Below are positions 1 to 6,560 of a DNA stretch of 10,732 nucleotides, piece after piece. The DNA lies in NCBI GenBank assembly GCA_002729295.1, contig PBTU01000147.1, positions 1 through 10,732 on the forward strand, written 5' to 3'. The DNA comes from Verrucomicrobiales bacterium. GTDB lineage: Bacteria; Verrucomicrobiota; Verrucomicrobiia; Verrucomicrobiales; Akkermansiaceae. A program made the position numbers and the translations under genes. The notes under the pieces were generated by a model. That model saw only the letters and a list, made by a program, of their open reading frames with translations. It made no database searches and had not been told where the DNA came from. How positions within the stretch are numbered: position 1 is the stretch's first letter; each line of letters starts with the position of its first letter.

Positions 1-1
1 C

Positions 2-403
2 CACGTCGGCATCCGCACCAAGACTCACAAGCTCATCTACTACTACGGATGCAACTACGACGGCGGCTACCGCACGCCTCCTGGCTGGGAGCTCTACGAT
101 CTCGCCAAGGATCCCCACGAAACCAAAAACCTCTACCATGATCCTTCGAGTGCGGGCTTAGTCAAAAAACTCAAAGGGCAACTCGCCGCCACCCGCAAGC
201 GCGTTGGTGACGATGGCTCGCATTTCCCTGAAGTCGAAAAAGTCGTTCAGGAATTCTGGGACTACGACGAGGTCGACCAAGCCAAAGCCAAGCTCATTTC
301 CCACGCCTATCTCAAGCGCCGAAAAGCCGAACTCGCCGCCGGAAAACGCAACACTCCCACCGTCAAAGGCCACGTGGAAAAAAATCCCCCTTGGGAAAAA
401 TAA
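2..403 (+). CDS. Sulfatase, C-terminal fragment (5' end outside window)
   Basis: The open frame enters from the left edge and gives 133 residues before TAA. It carries the usual tail of type I formylglycine-dependent sulfatases: an IRTKTHKLIYYY strand (residues 4-15) followed by WELYDLAKDPHETKNL (29-44), which matches the family's 'ELYDL..DP.E..NL' signature near the C-terminus. A helical segment with basic stretches follows (46-115). The catalytic Cys/Ser and metal-binding Asp residues lie in the missing N-terminal part, so activity and substrate cannot be judged. The family hydrolyses sulfate esters, often of polysaccharides, in the periplasm or outside the cell, and is abundant in marine Verrucomicrobia and Planctomycetes. 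The stop codon overlaps the next start by one base (TAATG), so the downstream glycosylase gene is probably co-transcribed and translationally coupled. Family assignment is good; the specific sulfatase type is unknown. Confidence 0.8.
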   Translation, partial: HVGIRTKTHKLIYYYGCNYDGGYRTPPGWELYDLAKDPHETKNLYHDPSSAGLVKKLKGQLAATRKRVGDDGSHFPEVEKVVQEFWDYDEVDQAKAKLISHAYLKRRKAELAAGKRNTPTVKGHVEKNPPWEK

Positions 404-1113
404 TGAAGCACTCCCTCGTTAAAGCCGCTGATGATCTTCGCAAGCAGCTCCGGAACCTCACCTTTCCCGATCCCGTTTCTTGCACCTACAACCCACTCGA
501 ATACGCGTGGGATCGACACTGCGACTACCTAACGAAATTCGGTAGCGGACAAAAGAAAGTCCTCTTTCTTGGAATGAATCCCGGACCTTATGGAATGGCT
601 CAAACCGGCGTTCCATTTGGCGAGATCCCCCACGTCCGCGATTGGCTGGGTATTTCCGGCCTCGTCGGCAAGCCCGACCCCGAACACAAGAAACGCCCCA
701 TCACCGGCTTCGACTGCGAACGCTCCGAGGTTTCGGGTCGCCGCCTCTGGGGACTCTTTGCGGAACTCTTTGGAACAGCCGAAACGTTCTTCGAAGATCA
801 TTTCATCGCCAACTTCTGCCCGCTCGTCTGGATGAAGGACAGCGGGGCCAACCTCACTCCGGATAAACTCCCTCGCGAATCAATGGCGCCCGTCGAAGAA
901 GCCTGTTCGGCTCATCTCAAAAAGATCATTGAGATCCTACAACCTACCCAGCTCATCGGGGTCGGCGGCTTTGCCGAAAAGCAACTCGCCGCCGCCAATC
1001 CGGGCGAGGCTACCCTCGGACGCATCCTCCATCCCTCACCAGCCTCACCCGCCGCCAACCGCGACTTTGCAGGCACCGCCACGAAACAGCTCAAAGAACT
1101 TGGCCTTCTCTAA
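403..1113 (+). CDS. SMUG1-type uracil-DNA glycosylase
   Basis: A 236-aa protein of the uracil-DNA glycosylase superfamily, SMUG1 branch. Such enzymes excise uracil (and 5-hydroxymethyluracil in characterised SMUG1) from DNA to start base-excision repair. Motif 1, GMNPGPYGMAQTGVPFGE, spans residues 57-74 and is nearly identical to the SMUG1 signature. N59 corresponds to the catalytic Asn (N85 in human SMUG1). N137 in IANFCP matches the uracil-recognition Asn, and H210 in HPSPASPAAN (210-219) matches the active-site His of motif 2. SEVSGRRLWG (108-117) and the C-terminal LKELGLL also follow the family. Length is close to the usual. I chose ATG 403, which overlaps the sulfatase stop as TAATG; an in-frame TTG at 391 would add four residues. 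The stop overlaps the stop of the opposing protease gene. All key residues are present, so an active enzyme is expected. Confidence 0.93.
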   Translation: MKHSLVKAADDLRKQLRNLTFPDPVSCTYNPLEYAWDRHCDYLTKFGSGQKKVLFLGMNPGPYGMAQTGVPFGEIPHVRDWLGISGLVGKPDPEHKKRPITGFDCERSEVSGRRLWGLFAELFGTAETFFEDHFIANFCPLVWMKDSGANLTPDKLPRESMAPVEEACSAHLKKIIEILQPTQLIGVGGFAEKQLAAANPGEATLGRILHPSPASPAANRDFAGTATKQLKELGLL

Positions 1114-2489
1114 AGCTCCACCTTCAATCGGTAGTAGACTTCATCATTACTCACCGGAGTCAGCGACAACACTCGTGTGCGAACTCCAAGAACAGGATCG
1201 GAGTCATTGGAGTCCTCCGTCGTTCCCGTTACCGTCGTCCAAGTAATTAAATCCATACTCTGCTGCAAGGTCGTGGTGATCTCTCGCCCAACCAGATCAA
1301 GCGTCTCGATCAAGGTGAACTGCCGCGTCCCGGCGACCGACGTCTCCACCACCAAAGGCGACCTCCTAACATGAAAATCACTTGGATCCGACTCGGTGAG
1401 ATATTCCTCCAGATTGGTAAGACCATCTTTGTCCGGATCATCATCGGGATCAGTTTCAGAAGCCACACCATACCCCGTCGCCCAGCCTCCAAGTCTTCCC
1501 TCCGGCGGAAGAGCGGCAGTATCTTTGGCCGACTGGATGATGGCATCCAGAGCAGCCTCATGCTCGCTCACCCTGCTGGCATAAGTGTGAGACCTCGCGT
1601 ATGTGCTACCCGGAGTGATCAGGTCATCCGACGGACCATAATAAAGTCCGGCTCCGTCATAAATGGCTGCACGAAATCCATTCGAATTAGGATTTGGCGG
1701 GCCGTATTCGTAAGAATCCACTGCGAAATTTATCCCCGCTATTTTCCAGGTCCCGCCATCCTTGATAAACCATCCGCCACCAGAATCCTTATTGGCAGCC
1801 TGACATTCACTCTGCCCTAAAGTTCCGTCAAAGTCACAATACAATAGAAGGCCCTGAGAAGATGTCGTCACACCATCGACAATATTTCGCCCCCAGCGAG
1901 CTCTACGGTCAGCTACATTTCCAAGCCATCCTTTCGTCACTCCATTTAAAGTCACCGTGGCTCCACGACCATCACCATACCCAGTCATAACAAGGCCCTC
2001 CCCATCCTCGGCAAAACTAATAATGTCACCCCCAACCTCAACATCCGGACTCCCCAACTGAGAATAGAGCTCAGCATATGAAGGAAAGGTTTCCCATATT
2101 TCAAAAACCCGGAGATCGGTGTTTTTCATCATTCCATCGTCAGGGTCCAACCACTGAATGGTCTGCGGGTTCCCGCTGTTCCTGATGGTAAATACCTTCT
2201 CGGCACCACCTGTAATATAGCTTGGCTGAGTGATGATCTCACGGTCCATCGTCCCGCTCGACCCCAGTCCCACATGAGCAGCAGTCAGGTAGTGCTTAGG
2301 TGAAATAATCGTCCCTAAATACTGCTCTCCTCCGTTTTGCCGCGTCGTCACAATCTGGAACTGCCACCCGCTATTCGCATAGAGCCCGGTTGGCGCGGTC
2401 TCCGTATTCGCCGGCATACTGGCGGCATCAAAAAAAATCATCCCCGGACCTGGCGATGCGAAAAGTATAGAGAGTAGCGCTACTTTCAC
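1110..2489 (-). CDS. Secreted trypsin-like serine protease with Ca-binding linker and C-terminal beta module
   Basis: A 459-aa protein with a short hydrophobic N-terminus (MKVALLSILFA, residues 1-11) that fits a Sec signal. A chymotrypsin-fold protease domain spans about 40-280. The apparent triad is H72 in YLTAAHV (67-73), D125 in KNTDLRVFE (122-130) and S236 in NKDSGGGWF (233-241). The last motif has Lys where the family normally has Gly (GDSGG). An Asp-rich segment, DPDDDPDKDGLTNLEEY (347-363), resembles EF-hand or thrombospondin-3-like Ca-binding linkers common in Verrucomicrobia. A beta-rich end (about 375-459) contains W417 and finishes YYRLKVEL. The start is GTG at 2489; an in-frame TAG lies 18 bases upstream and an AGGG sits about 10 bases before it. 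The internal ATG at residue 17 would destroy the signal. The target substrate is unknown. The gene follows rnhA after about 60 bp and ends in a 4-bp overlap with the SMUG1 gene. Confidence 0.8.
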   Translation of the reverse strand: MKVALLSILFASPGPGMIFFDAASMPANTETAPTGLYANSGWQFQIVTTRQNGGEQYLGTIISPKHYLTAAHVGLGSSGTMDREIITQPSYITGGAEKVFTIRNSGNPQTIQWLDPDDGMMKNTDLRVFEIWETFPSYAELYSQLGSPDVEVGGDIISFAEDGEGLVMTGYGDGRGATVTLNGVTKGWLGNVADRRARWGRNIVDGVTTSSQGLLLYCDFDGTLGQSECQAANKDSGGGWFIKDGGTWKIAGINFAVDSYEYGPPNPNSNGFRAAIYDGAGLYYGPSDDLITPGSTYARSHTYASRVSEHEAALDAIIQSAKDTAALPPEGRLGGWATGYGVASETDPDDDPDKDGLTNLEEYLTESDPSDFHVRRSPLVVETSVAGTRQFTLIETLDLVGREITTTLQQSMDLITWTTVTGTTEDSNDSDPVLGVRTRVLSLTPVSNDEVYYRLKVEL

Positions 2490-2551
2490 AAACCATACCC
2501 TAACCTAAAATCTCCCAGTGTCCTCTAAATCATTTCCCTACCCCAAAATAA

Positions 2552-3049
2552 TCATAATAACTTCCCCTCGTCAGAAGCACTTTGCTGATCCAGGTATCCC
2601 TGATCAGTCTGCAAATTCCCCGCATCAATCGCCTCGTGAACCAATTCATCGCAGCGTTCATTCAGGGGATTCCCGGCATGACCCTTGACCCACTTCCAGG
2701 CCATCTCATGCCGGCTCGCCGCGGCGTCGAGACGACGCCAAAGGTCCTGATTGAGCACAGGCTTTTTGTCTGACTTGGTCCATCCCTTTCTCTTCCATCC
2801 CTTCAGCCAATTTTTAGTCAGGGCATCGATGACATACTTGGAATCGGAATGCAGCAAAACCTGACAAGATTCGCTCAGGCTTTCCAAGGCGCTGATCACC
2901 GCCATCAATTCCATGCGATTATTGGTGGTATGATCAAACCCTTCCTTCAGCTCCTTGCGGTGCTTCCCAAAAATCAAAATCGCGCCATACCCCCCCGGAC
3001 CCGGATTCCCCCGGGCTCCTCCATCTGTATAAACGACAATCTTTTTCAA
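2552..3049 (-). CDS. rnhA: Ribonuclease HI
   Basis: Ribonuclease HI cleaves the RNA strand of RNA-DNA hybrids (R-loops, primers) in the cytoplasm using two Mg ions. With the start chosen here the protein has 165 residues and nearly E. coli numbering: catalytic D9 in VYTDGGARGNPGPGG, E47 in NNRMEL, D69 in HSDSKYV, H124 in VKGHAGNPLNE and D134 in ERCDEL. The handle region with KNWLKGWKRKGW (79-90) is present, so this is a full bacterial type I enzyme. The start is TTG at 3049 because a perfect AAGGAGG (complement of 3057-3063) sits 7 bases upstream and the following LKKIVVYTDGG matches the family's N-terminus. An upstream in-frame TTG at 3097 would add 16 unlikely residues. The C-terminus runs about ten residues past the conserved core. 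The gene lies downstream of the YcxB-like gene and upstream of the protease, possibly in one operon. Confidence 0.95.
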   Translation of the reverse strand: MKKIVVYTDGGARGNPGPGGYGAILIFGKHRKELKEGFDHTTNNRMELMAVISALESLSESCQVLLHSDSKYVIDALTKNWLKGWKRKGWTKSDKKPVLNQDLWRRLDAAASRHEMAWKWVKGHAGNPLNERCDELVHEAIDAGNLQTDQGYLDQQSASDEGKLL

Positions 3050-3056
3050 AACCCTG

Positions 3057-3063
3057 CCTCCTT
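3057..3063 (-). promoter_or_regulatory. Strong Shine-Dalgarno (AAGGAGG) of rnhA
   Basis: The minus strand reads AAGGAGG here, seven bases before a TTG codon at 3049. It is among the clearest ribosome binding sites in the window and decides the non-ATG start of ribonuclease HI. Confidence 0.75.
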
Positions 3064-3113
3064 CACTTTCGATACGCCATAAGCTGACGCCTACCAAACA
3101 ATGAGTCGAGACC

Positions 3114-3626
3114 TTATCCCTTAGGAACTATCTTCGTCTCGCACCACTTCGTTACTTTTAAAAAGTCGTCCTGCGACTCAAAAGCCTCACGGGGCAAAAT
3201 AAAATAGAGATCCTTTTCCGGGTATATCAAAATTGCCTTTGGAGAAAGCAAGCGGTCGCTGAAGTCAGACCACTTGAATTCACTCTCGTGACTTTCGGAA
3301 TGCTGTTGAAACCCCTCCTCTGTGAATTCCCAATGCACTTCCTGTCCGGCCTGGGGAGATGATTTGGCACCCCGTATGAGGCGATACTGCCAGAAGTATT
3401 TTCGGATGAACAAGACTGGCCCCGCTACCACCATCATCAGCCCCAGAATACGATCAAGACGATTCTCCGCCCCCGCCGTGAAGGCGATCAGTATTCCAAT
3501 GGGAATAAGGAGGAGGTAAAAATAGCGTATCACCAAAAAGACTGGATGCCGGTATCGCATGTGGAGCGCCGACCCCAGCTTCAGGGCAGGCACATCAAAT
3601 TTGCTCGTCGCGCGAAGTAATTTCAT
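3114..3626 (-). CDS. YcxB-like membrane protein
   Basis: A 170-aa protein resembling the YcxB-like family, whose function is not established. The N-terminal segment (residues 5-27, SKFDVPALKLGSALHMRYRH) fits the family's short cytoplasmic lead with a conserved Asp and a later His/Arg cluster. Two hydrophobic helices follow at about 29-52 and 58-76, with a basic KYFWQYRLIRG after the second. The C-terminal domain (98-165) has the pattern WEFTEEGF, then SEFKWSDFSDRLLSPKAILIY, then DLYFILPREAFESQDDF, typical of the YcxB C-terminal beta domain facing the cytoplasm. I chose ATG 3626 because the family begins at this point. ATG 3704 would add 26 residues and overlap the divergent gene's start, though it has a GAAGGG upstream. 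The gene is first in the minus-strand block leading to rnhA. Confidence 0.65.
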   Translation of the reverse strand: MKLLRATSKFDVPALKLGSALHMRYRHPVFLVIRYFYLLLIPIGILIAFTAGAENRLDRILGLMMVVAGPVLFIRKYFWQYRLIRGAKSSPQAGQEVHWEFTEEGFQQHSESHESEFKWSDFSDRLLSPKAILIYPEKDLYFILPREAFESQDDFLKVTKWCETKIVPKG

Positions 3627-3642
3627 CCACCACCAGCCATAC

Positions 3643-3670
3643 CCCGCCTCTTTGCACTCGACAAGGCGGG
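3643..3670. promoter_or_regulatory. Perfect 7-bp inverted repeat in divergent intergenic region (possible operator or hairpin)
   Basis: CCCGCCT at 3643-3649 is the exact reverse complement of AGGCGGG at 3664-3670, with a 14-base spacer. It lies in the 68-bp gap between the divergent starts at 3626 and 3695, where promoters for both genes should be. It could be a regulator binding site or an RNA hairpin. The function is inferred from position only, and the arms would be coding if the YcxB-like gene actually starts at 3704. Confidence 0.3.
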
Positions 3671-3694
3671 TCTCATCATGAGGCACTAATAACC

Positions 3695-4528
3695 ATGAAA
3701 ACATTTTTTGCCCTTCTCGGTTCTTTGGCGCTCTTCGGAAGCGCCAGCCTCCGGGCCCAGGAAGCTTGGCTCCTCGAAATGCCCAAGAAGTTTGGCAGCT
3801 ATCTTCTTAGTAAATCCAAAGCAGGTGAAAACGAAACCCTTCAAGAAATCATTACCAAGCTTCCAGCCCTGGTGACTAAAAAAACCGTTCGGGAGGTCGA
3901 GTCCATCAAGTGGAAGGCTCCAGGAAAAAATCATCAGGCGAAAAGTCGGTATAGCTCCAGAGTGGGGGTGGATAAATCCCAACGGTCCCTGAGTATTCAA
4001 ACTCCTGCGGGGGAAAATAACTACAAAATCGATAGCTATGGAGAGCTCTCTAAGTCTTGGGCACCCACCGTGGTTCTCATCAAAGGCGATCAATACCTCA
4101 TCCTGTTCGAACGTGATGAATCGTCAGAAAAAGAAAGCATCACCGCCTCCAACATTCGATCGATCTCCTACAAGGCGGCTGAAACCGGCGAGCTCACTTG
4201 GTTTTCCACCACTCCTCTGGACGAGAAGACCCTCACTTTCAGCGAAGTTCTCGATCTCAAAGCTGCAGGCCGCCCCGTTCCCATTCAATATGGCGTCCGC
4301 GTCGTCGCCCGCCTTGCAAAAAAAGGGGAGAGCCTGTTGCAACTGGAAGTGAGTGGGAAGGAATCCAGTAATCCCGATGCGGTCCTGCTCCACCACAATG
4401 AAGTCCGCTTCCAAAACTTCGGCCAACTCACCGGACCGCTGAAAAAAGAAACGGTGTCTCTCAAAACACCTGACGTTAAAGACGGGGGCGAGAACGGCAC
4501 ATGGACTCTCAACGTCGAAGGAGAGTAA
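3695..4528 (+). CDS. Secreted protein of unknown function
   Basis: A 277-aa protein with a clear Sec signal: MKTFFALLGSLALFGSASLRA, cleaved probably after A21 (LRA-QEAW). There is no lipobox, no further membrane helix and no cysteine in the mature part. I do not recognise a family. The mature protein is hydrophilic and beta-prone. It has a basic region around residues 50-90, hydrophobic strands such as APTVVLIKGDQYLILFE (123-139) and VRVVARLAKKG (201-211), and ends in TWTLNVEGE. A repeated style of short strands separated by charged turns suggests an all-beta periplasmic or exported protein. The start ATG 3695 has TGAGG about 11 bases upstream. It is transcribed alone on the plus strand, divergent from the YcxB-like gene, and converges on citrate synthase with a hairpin in the gap. 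No function is proposed. Confidence 0.75.
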   Translation: MKTFFALLGSLALFGSASLRAQEAWLLEMPKKFGSYLLSKSKAGENETLQEIITKLPALVTKKTVREVESIKWKAPGKNHQAKSRYSSRVGVDKSQRSLSIQTPAGENNYKIDSYGELSKSWAPTVVLIKGDQYLILFERDESSEKESITASNIRSISYKAAETGELTWFSTTPLDEKTLTFSEVLDLKAAGRPVPIQYGVRVVARLAKKGESLLQLEVSGKESSNPDAVLLHHNEVRFQNFGQLTGPLKKETVSLKTPDVKDGGENGTWTLNVEGE

Positions 4529-4531
4529 ACC

Positions 4532-4566
4532 GAAAAAAGCCGCCACTTTTCAGAAAAGCGACGGCT
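4532..4566 (-). terminator. Intrinsic terminator of citrate synthase (possibly bidirectional)
   Basis: Positions 4538-4550 and 4554-4566 form a 13-bp stem with two mismatches and a 3-base loop. On the minus strand it begins 20 bases after the citrate synthase stop and is followed by six T residues (complement of 4532-4537), the classic rho-independent arrangement. On the plus strand it lies 9 bases after the secreted-protein stop but is followed only by GGAAAATTT, so termination in that direction would be weaker. Confidence 0.7.
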
Positions 4567-4586
4567 GGAAAATTTCCTCCGGAACC

Positions 4587-5717
4587 CTAGCGCCCGGAGA
4601 TCGGAAGAACGGGCGAAAGTTCCGCTGCCCCGACATACTTCGTCAACGGACGATAGAGGCGGTTGTCCTCCAACTGCTCAAGAACCTGTGCCGACCATCC
4701 GCTCATACGGGAAATCGCAAAAATCGGGGTGAACAAGTCAGTCGGGATATCGAGAGAATAGTAAACGGTCGCAGAATAGAAATCGACGTTGGCATTCAAC
4801 CCCTTGCGCTCACGCATCATCGTCGCGATCCGCTCGGACATATCAATCCACTTGGTTTCACCTAGCTCTTCAGTTAGCTTGATCGCCATTTTCTGCAGAT
4901 GGGGTGCACGAGGATCGAGCACCTTGTAGACCCGGTGACCGATGCCCATGATCTTTTTCTTATTAGCCAGACAATCTTCCACGTAAGCGTCCACTTTATC
5001 GAGGTCGCCGATTTCCTGAAGCATCTTAATCACGCCTTCGTTGGCACCACCGTGAAGAGGTCCTTTCAAGGTTCCGATTGCCGAAGTCATCGCGGAGTAG
5101 AAATCCGAGAGAGTTGCCACAGTCACCCGTGCCGAGAAAGTGGAGGCATTCATGCCGTGATCCGCGTGAAGAATGTAGGCGATATCAAGCGTCTTGGTCG
5201 CCGCTGCTGATGGCTCTTCACCAGTCATCAGGTAGAGAAAATGTCCCGCTTCCGAGAGATCTGTGCGCACAGCCGGAAGGTCCAGTCCTTGGCGGGCCCG
5301 GTGATAATAGGCCACGATGACCGGAGTCTGCGCCACCACGGCCAAAGCCACTTCCCGGTTGGAGACCTGATCAGGCTCACCAATCTTGGCACGCTTGTCG
5401 TAAAGTCCGAGCATGGAAATCGCCGTGCGGAGTATGTCCATCGGATTGGCATCCCTGGGAGCGGCCCGCAAAAAATCAATCACCCCCTGCGGGATCTCGC
5501 GGTCATTTCGAAGAGCATTTTCCAGAGATGCCAGTTCTTCGGCATTGGGAAGCTTGCCCCGATGCAAAAGGTGCACGACTTCTTCATAAGTGCAATTTTC
5601 AACCAAATCATCGATGGAATATCCAAGATATGACAGGCGGCCATCCGCCCCCTCCACCTTTGAGAGTGCGGATTCATTGGCAATAACTCCTTCGAGACCT
5701 TTGGCGTAATCAGACAT
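4587..5717 (-). CDS. gltA: Citrate synthase (or close 2-methylcitrate synthase relative)
   Basis: A 376-aa cytoplasmic enzyme condensing acetyl-CoA with oxaloacetate, the entry to the TCA cycle. Family motifs appear in order: LEGVIANESALSKVEGADG (residues 8-26), LHADHGMNASTFSAR (183-197), GPLHGGANE (219-227) with the substrate-binding/catalytic H222, GIGHRVYK (258-265) with H261, and NVDFYSATVY (310-319) with catalytic D312. The length is that of the short citrate synthases of Gram-positive bacteria and archaea, not the longer, NADH-regulated E. coli type, so NADH regulation is not expected (inference). The short group also contains 2-methylcitrate synthases. No prpB or prpD gene is nearby, which favours citrate synthase but does not prove it. 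ATG 5717 has no convincing Shine-Dalgarno; its leader carries (GT)5 in plus-strand reading. The gene stands alone, with its own terminator. Confidence 0.93.
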   Translation of the reverse strand: MSDYAKGLEGVIANESALSKVEGADGRLSYLGYSIDDLVENCTYEEVVHLLHRGKLPNAEELASLENALRNDREIPQGVIDFLRAAPRDANPMDILRTAISMLGLYDKRAKIGEPDQVSNREVALAVVAQTPVIVAYYHRARQGLDLPAVRTDLSEAGHFLYLMTGEEPSAAATKTLDIAYILHADHGMNASTFSARVTVATLSDFYSAMTSAIGTLKGPLHGGANEGVIKMLQEIGDLDKVDAYVEDCLANKKKIMGIGHRVYKVLDPRAPHLQKMAIKLTEELGETKWIDMSERIATMMRERKGLNANVDFYSATVYYSLDIPTDLFTPIFAISRMSGWSAQVLEQLEDNRLYRPLTKYVGAAELSPVLPISGR

Positions 5718-5856
5718 GATAATCGAGAATAGTGTGTGTGTTAAAAATTAAGTTGCGAAGAGATAAGGTGAGCGCCGAACCCGCGCAAGGGTTTCCCGCA
5801 ACCTGAATGCGTTTTTTTATTTCGGCACCCTTAACAGTCTGCGCACACTCTACGCC
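5718..5856. other. Divergent intergenic region between gltA and tsaB
   Basis: This 139-bp gap must contain promoters for two divergent genes. I see an A/T-rich stretch near 5741-5752, a (GT)5 tract at 5732-5741, a 5-bp perfect stem AACCC/GGGTT (5778-5782 and 5789-5793, loop GCGCAA) and a run of seven T at 5812-5818 preceded by a 4-bp CGCA/TGCG stem. No -35/-10 pair matches well enough to call a promoter on either strand. The hairpin and T-run upstream of tsaB could be an attenuator or chance. Confidence 0.4.
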
Positions 5857-6513
5857 ATGAGCCCTCAGTGGATCCTTGTTTTGGAAACCAGCGTCACCGA
5901 CGCCTCGCTCGTTTTGGCCTGCGATGGAGAAATCAACGCCCGCGCAAATTTCACCAGCGAACGATCTCAGGAGGTCGACCTCTTCCCGCCGTTACAGGAG
6001 ATTCTCACCTCCCTCCCCTCCGGCGAACGCCTCTCAAGCATCGTCATCGGCACCGGCCCGGGTAGCTACAACGGAGCCCGTGTCGGCATCGCCGCCGCGC
6101 AAGCCATCGCACAAACTCACAACTGCTCCGTCGCCGGACTTTGCTCCTTCGAAGGTGTCACACAACTCCGGGACGCGCCAATCTCTTGGGCCGTCGGAGA
6201 TGCCCGACGCGGCTCCTTTTTCCTCATGAAACTCATCGAGGGGAAAACCTCCTCCGCTCCCGAGCTCCTCAAGCACTCGGAATTCCTCTCCCGCCTCGCT
6301 TCCTGCGATGGCCCCATCGCCACCTTCGAAAATCCCGACCGCCTCAAACTCCCCAAAGGCCATCAGGTCGTCGAATCCGCCGCCACCGCCGAAACCCTCC
6401 TCGACGCCTGGCTCTCCCGCAGCCCTACCGAGCAAAAGGCAATTCAAAAAATCCCCACCGAGGCCTTCTATCTTCGCCCCCCTCACATCACCAAAGCCAA
6501 GCCGAAATCGTAA
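5857..6513 (+). CDS. tsaB: tRNA threonylcarbamoyladenosine biosynthesis protein TsaB
   Basis: A 218-aa ASKHA-fold protein of the TsaB/YeaZ family. TsaB partners TsaD (with TsaE) to transfer the threonylcarbamoyl group from the TsaC product to A37 of tRNAs reading ANN codons. The N-terminal strand ILVLETSVTDASLVL (residues 6-20) is the first nucleotide-fold strand. GTGPGSYNGARVGIAAAQAIA (65-85) is the hallmark TsaB motif, with NGAR in place of the more usual TGLR. AVGDARRGSFF (111-121) corresponds to the family 'DAR+.EVY' strand, and YLRPPHIT near the C-terminus (about 206-213) is also typical. Length is normal. Start ATG 5857 has no obvious Shine-Dalgarno. It has no tsaD, rimI or tsaE neighbour in the window. 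It is divergent from gltA and converges on the ligase gene with a 47-bp gap in which I see no strong terminator. Confidence 0.9.
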   Translation: MSPQWILVLETSVTDASLVLACDGEINARANFTSERSQEVDLFPPLQEILTSLPSGERLSSIVIGTGPGSYNGARVGIAAAQAIAQTHNCSVAGLCSFEGVTQLRDAPISWAVGDARRGSFFLMKLIEGKTSSAPELLKHSEFLSRLASCDGPIATFENPDRLKLPKGHQVVESAATAETLLDAWLSRSPTEQKAIQKIPTEAFYLRPPHITKAKPKS

Positions 6514-6560
6514 TCATCGCGCTTTCACCTGTCTCCGTCCGCAGGAACCCTCGCGGCGCG

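Noticed and set aside
1371..1820. 149-residue plus-strand reading frame opposite the protease gene
   Set aside because: It is antisense to a well-supported protease with catalytic motifs and a signal peptide, and its translation is Arg/Ser/Ile-rich with no recognisable motif.
4124..4546. 140-residue minus-strand frame opposite the secreted unknown
   Set aside because: The plus-strand frame has a signal peptide and a fitting start; this one is Phe-rich and has no supporting feature.
5732..5741. (GT)5 tract in the gltA leader as a phase-variable repeat
   Set aside because: Five units are too few to expect frequent slippage, and the tract is outside the coding sequence.
5777..5818. Small stem plus seven-T run upstream of tsaB as a terminator
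   Set aside because: The adjacent stem is only four base pairs and no plus-strand gene ends upstream of it, so a terminator call is not supported.
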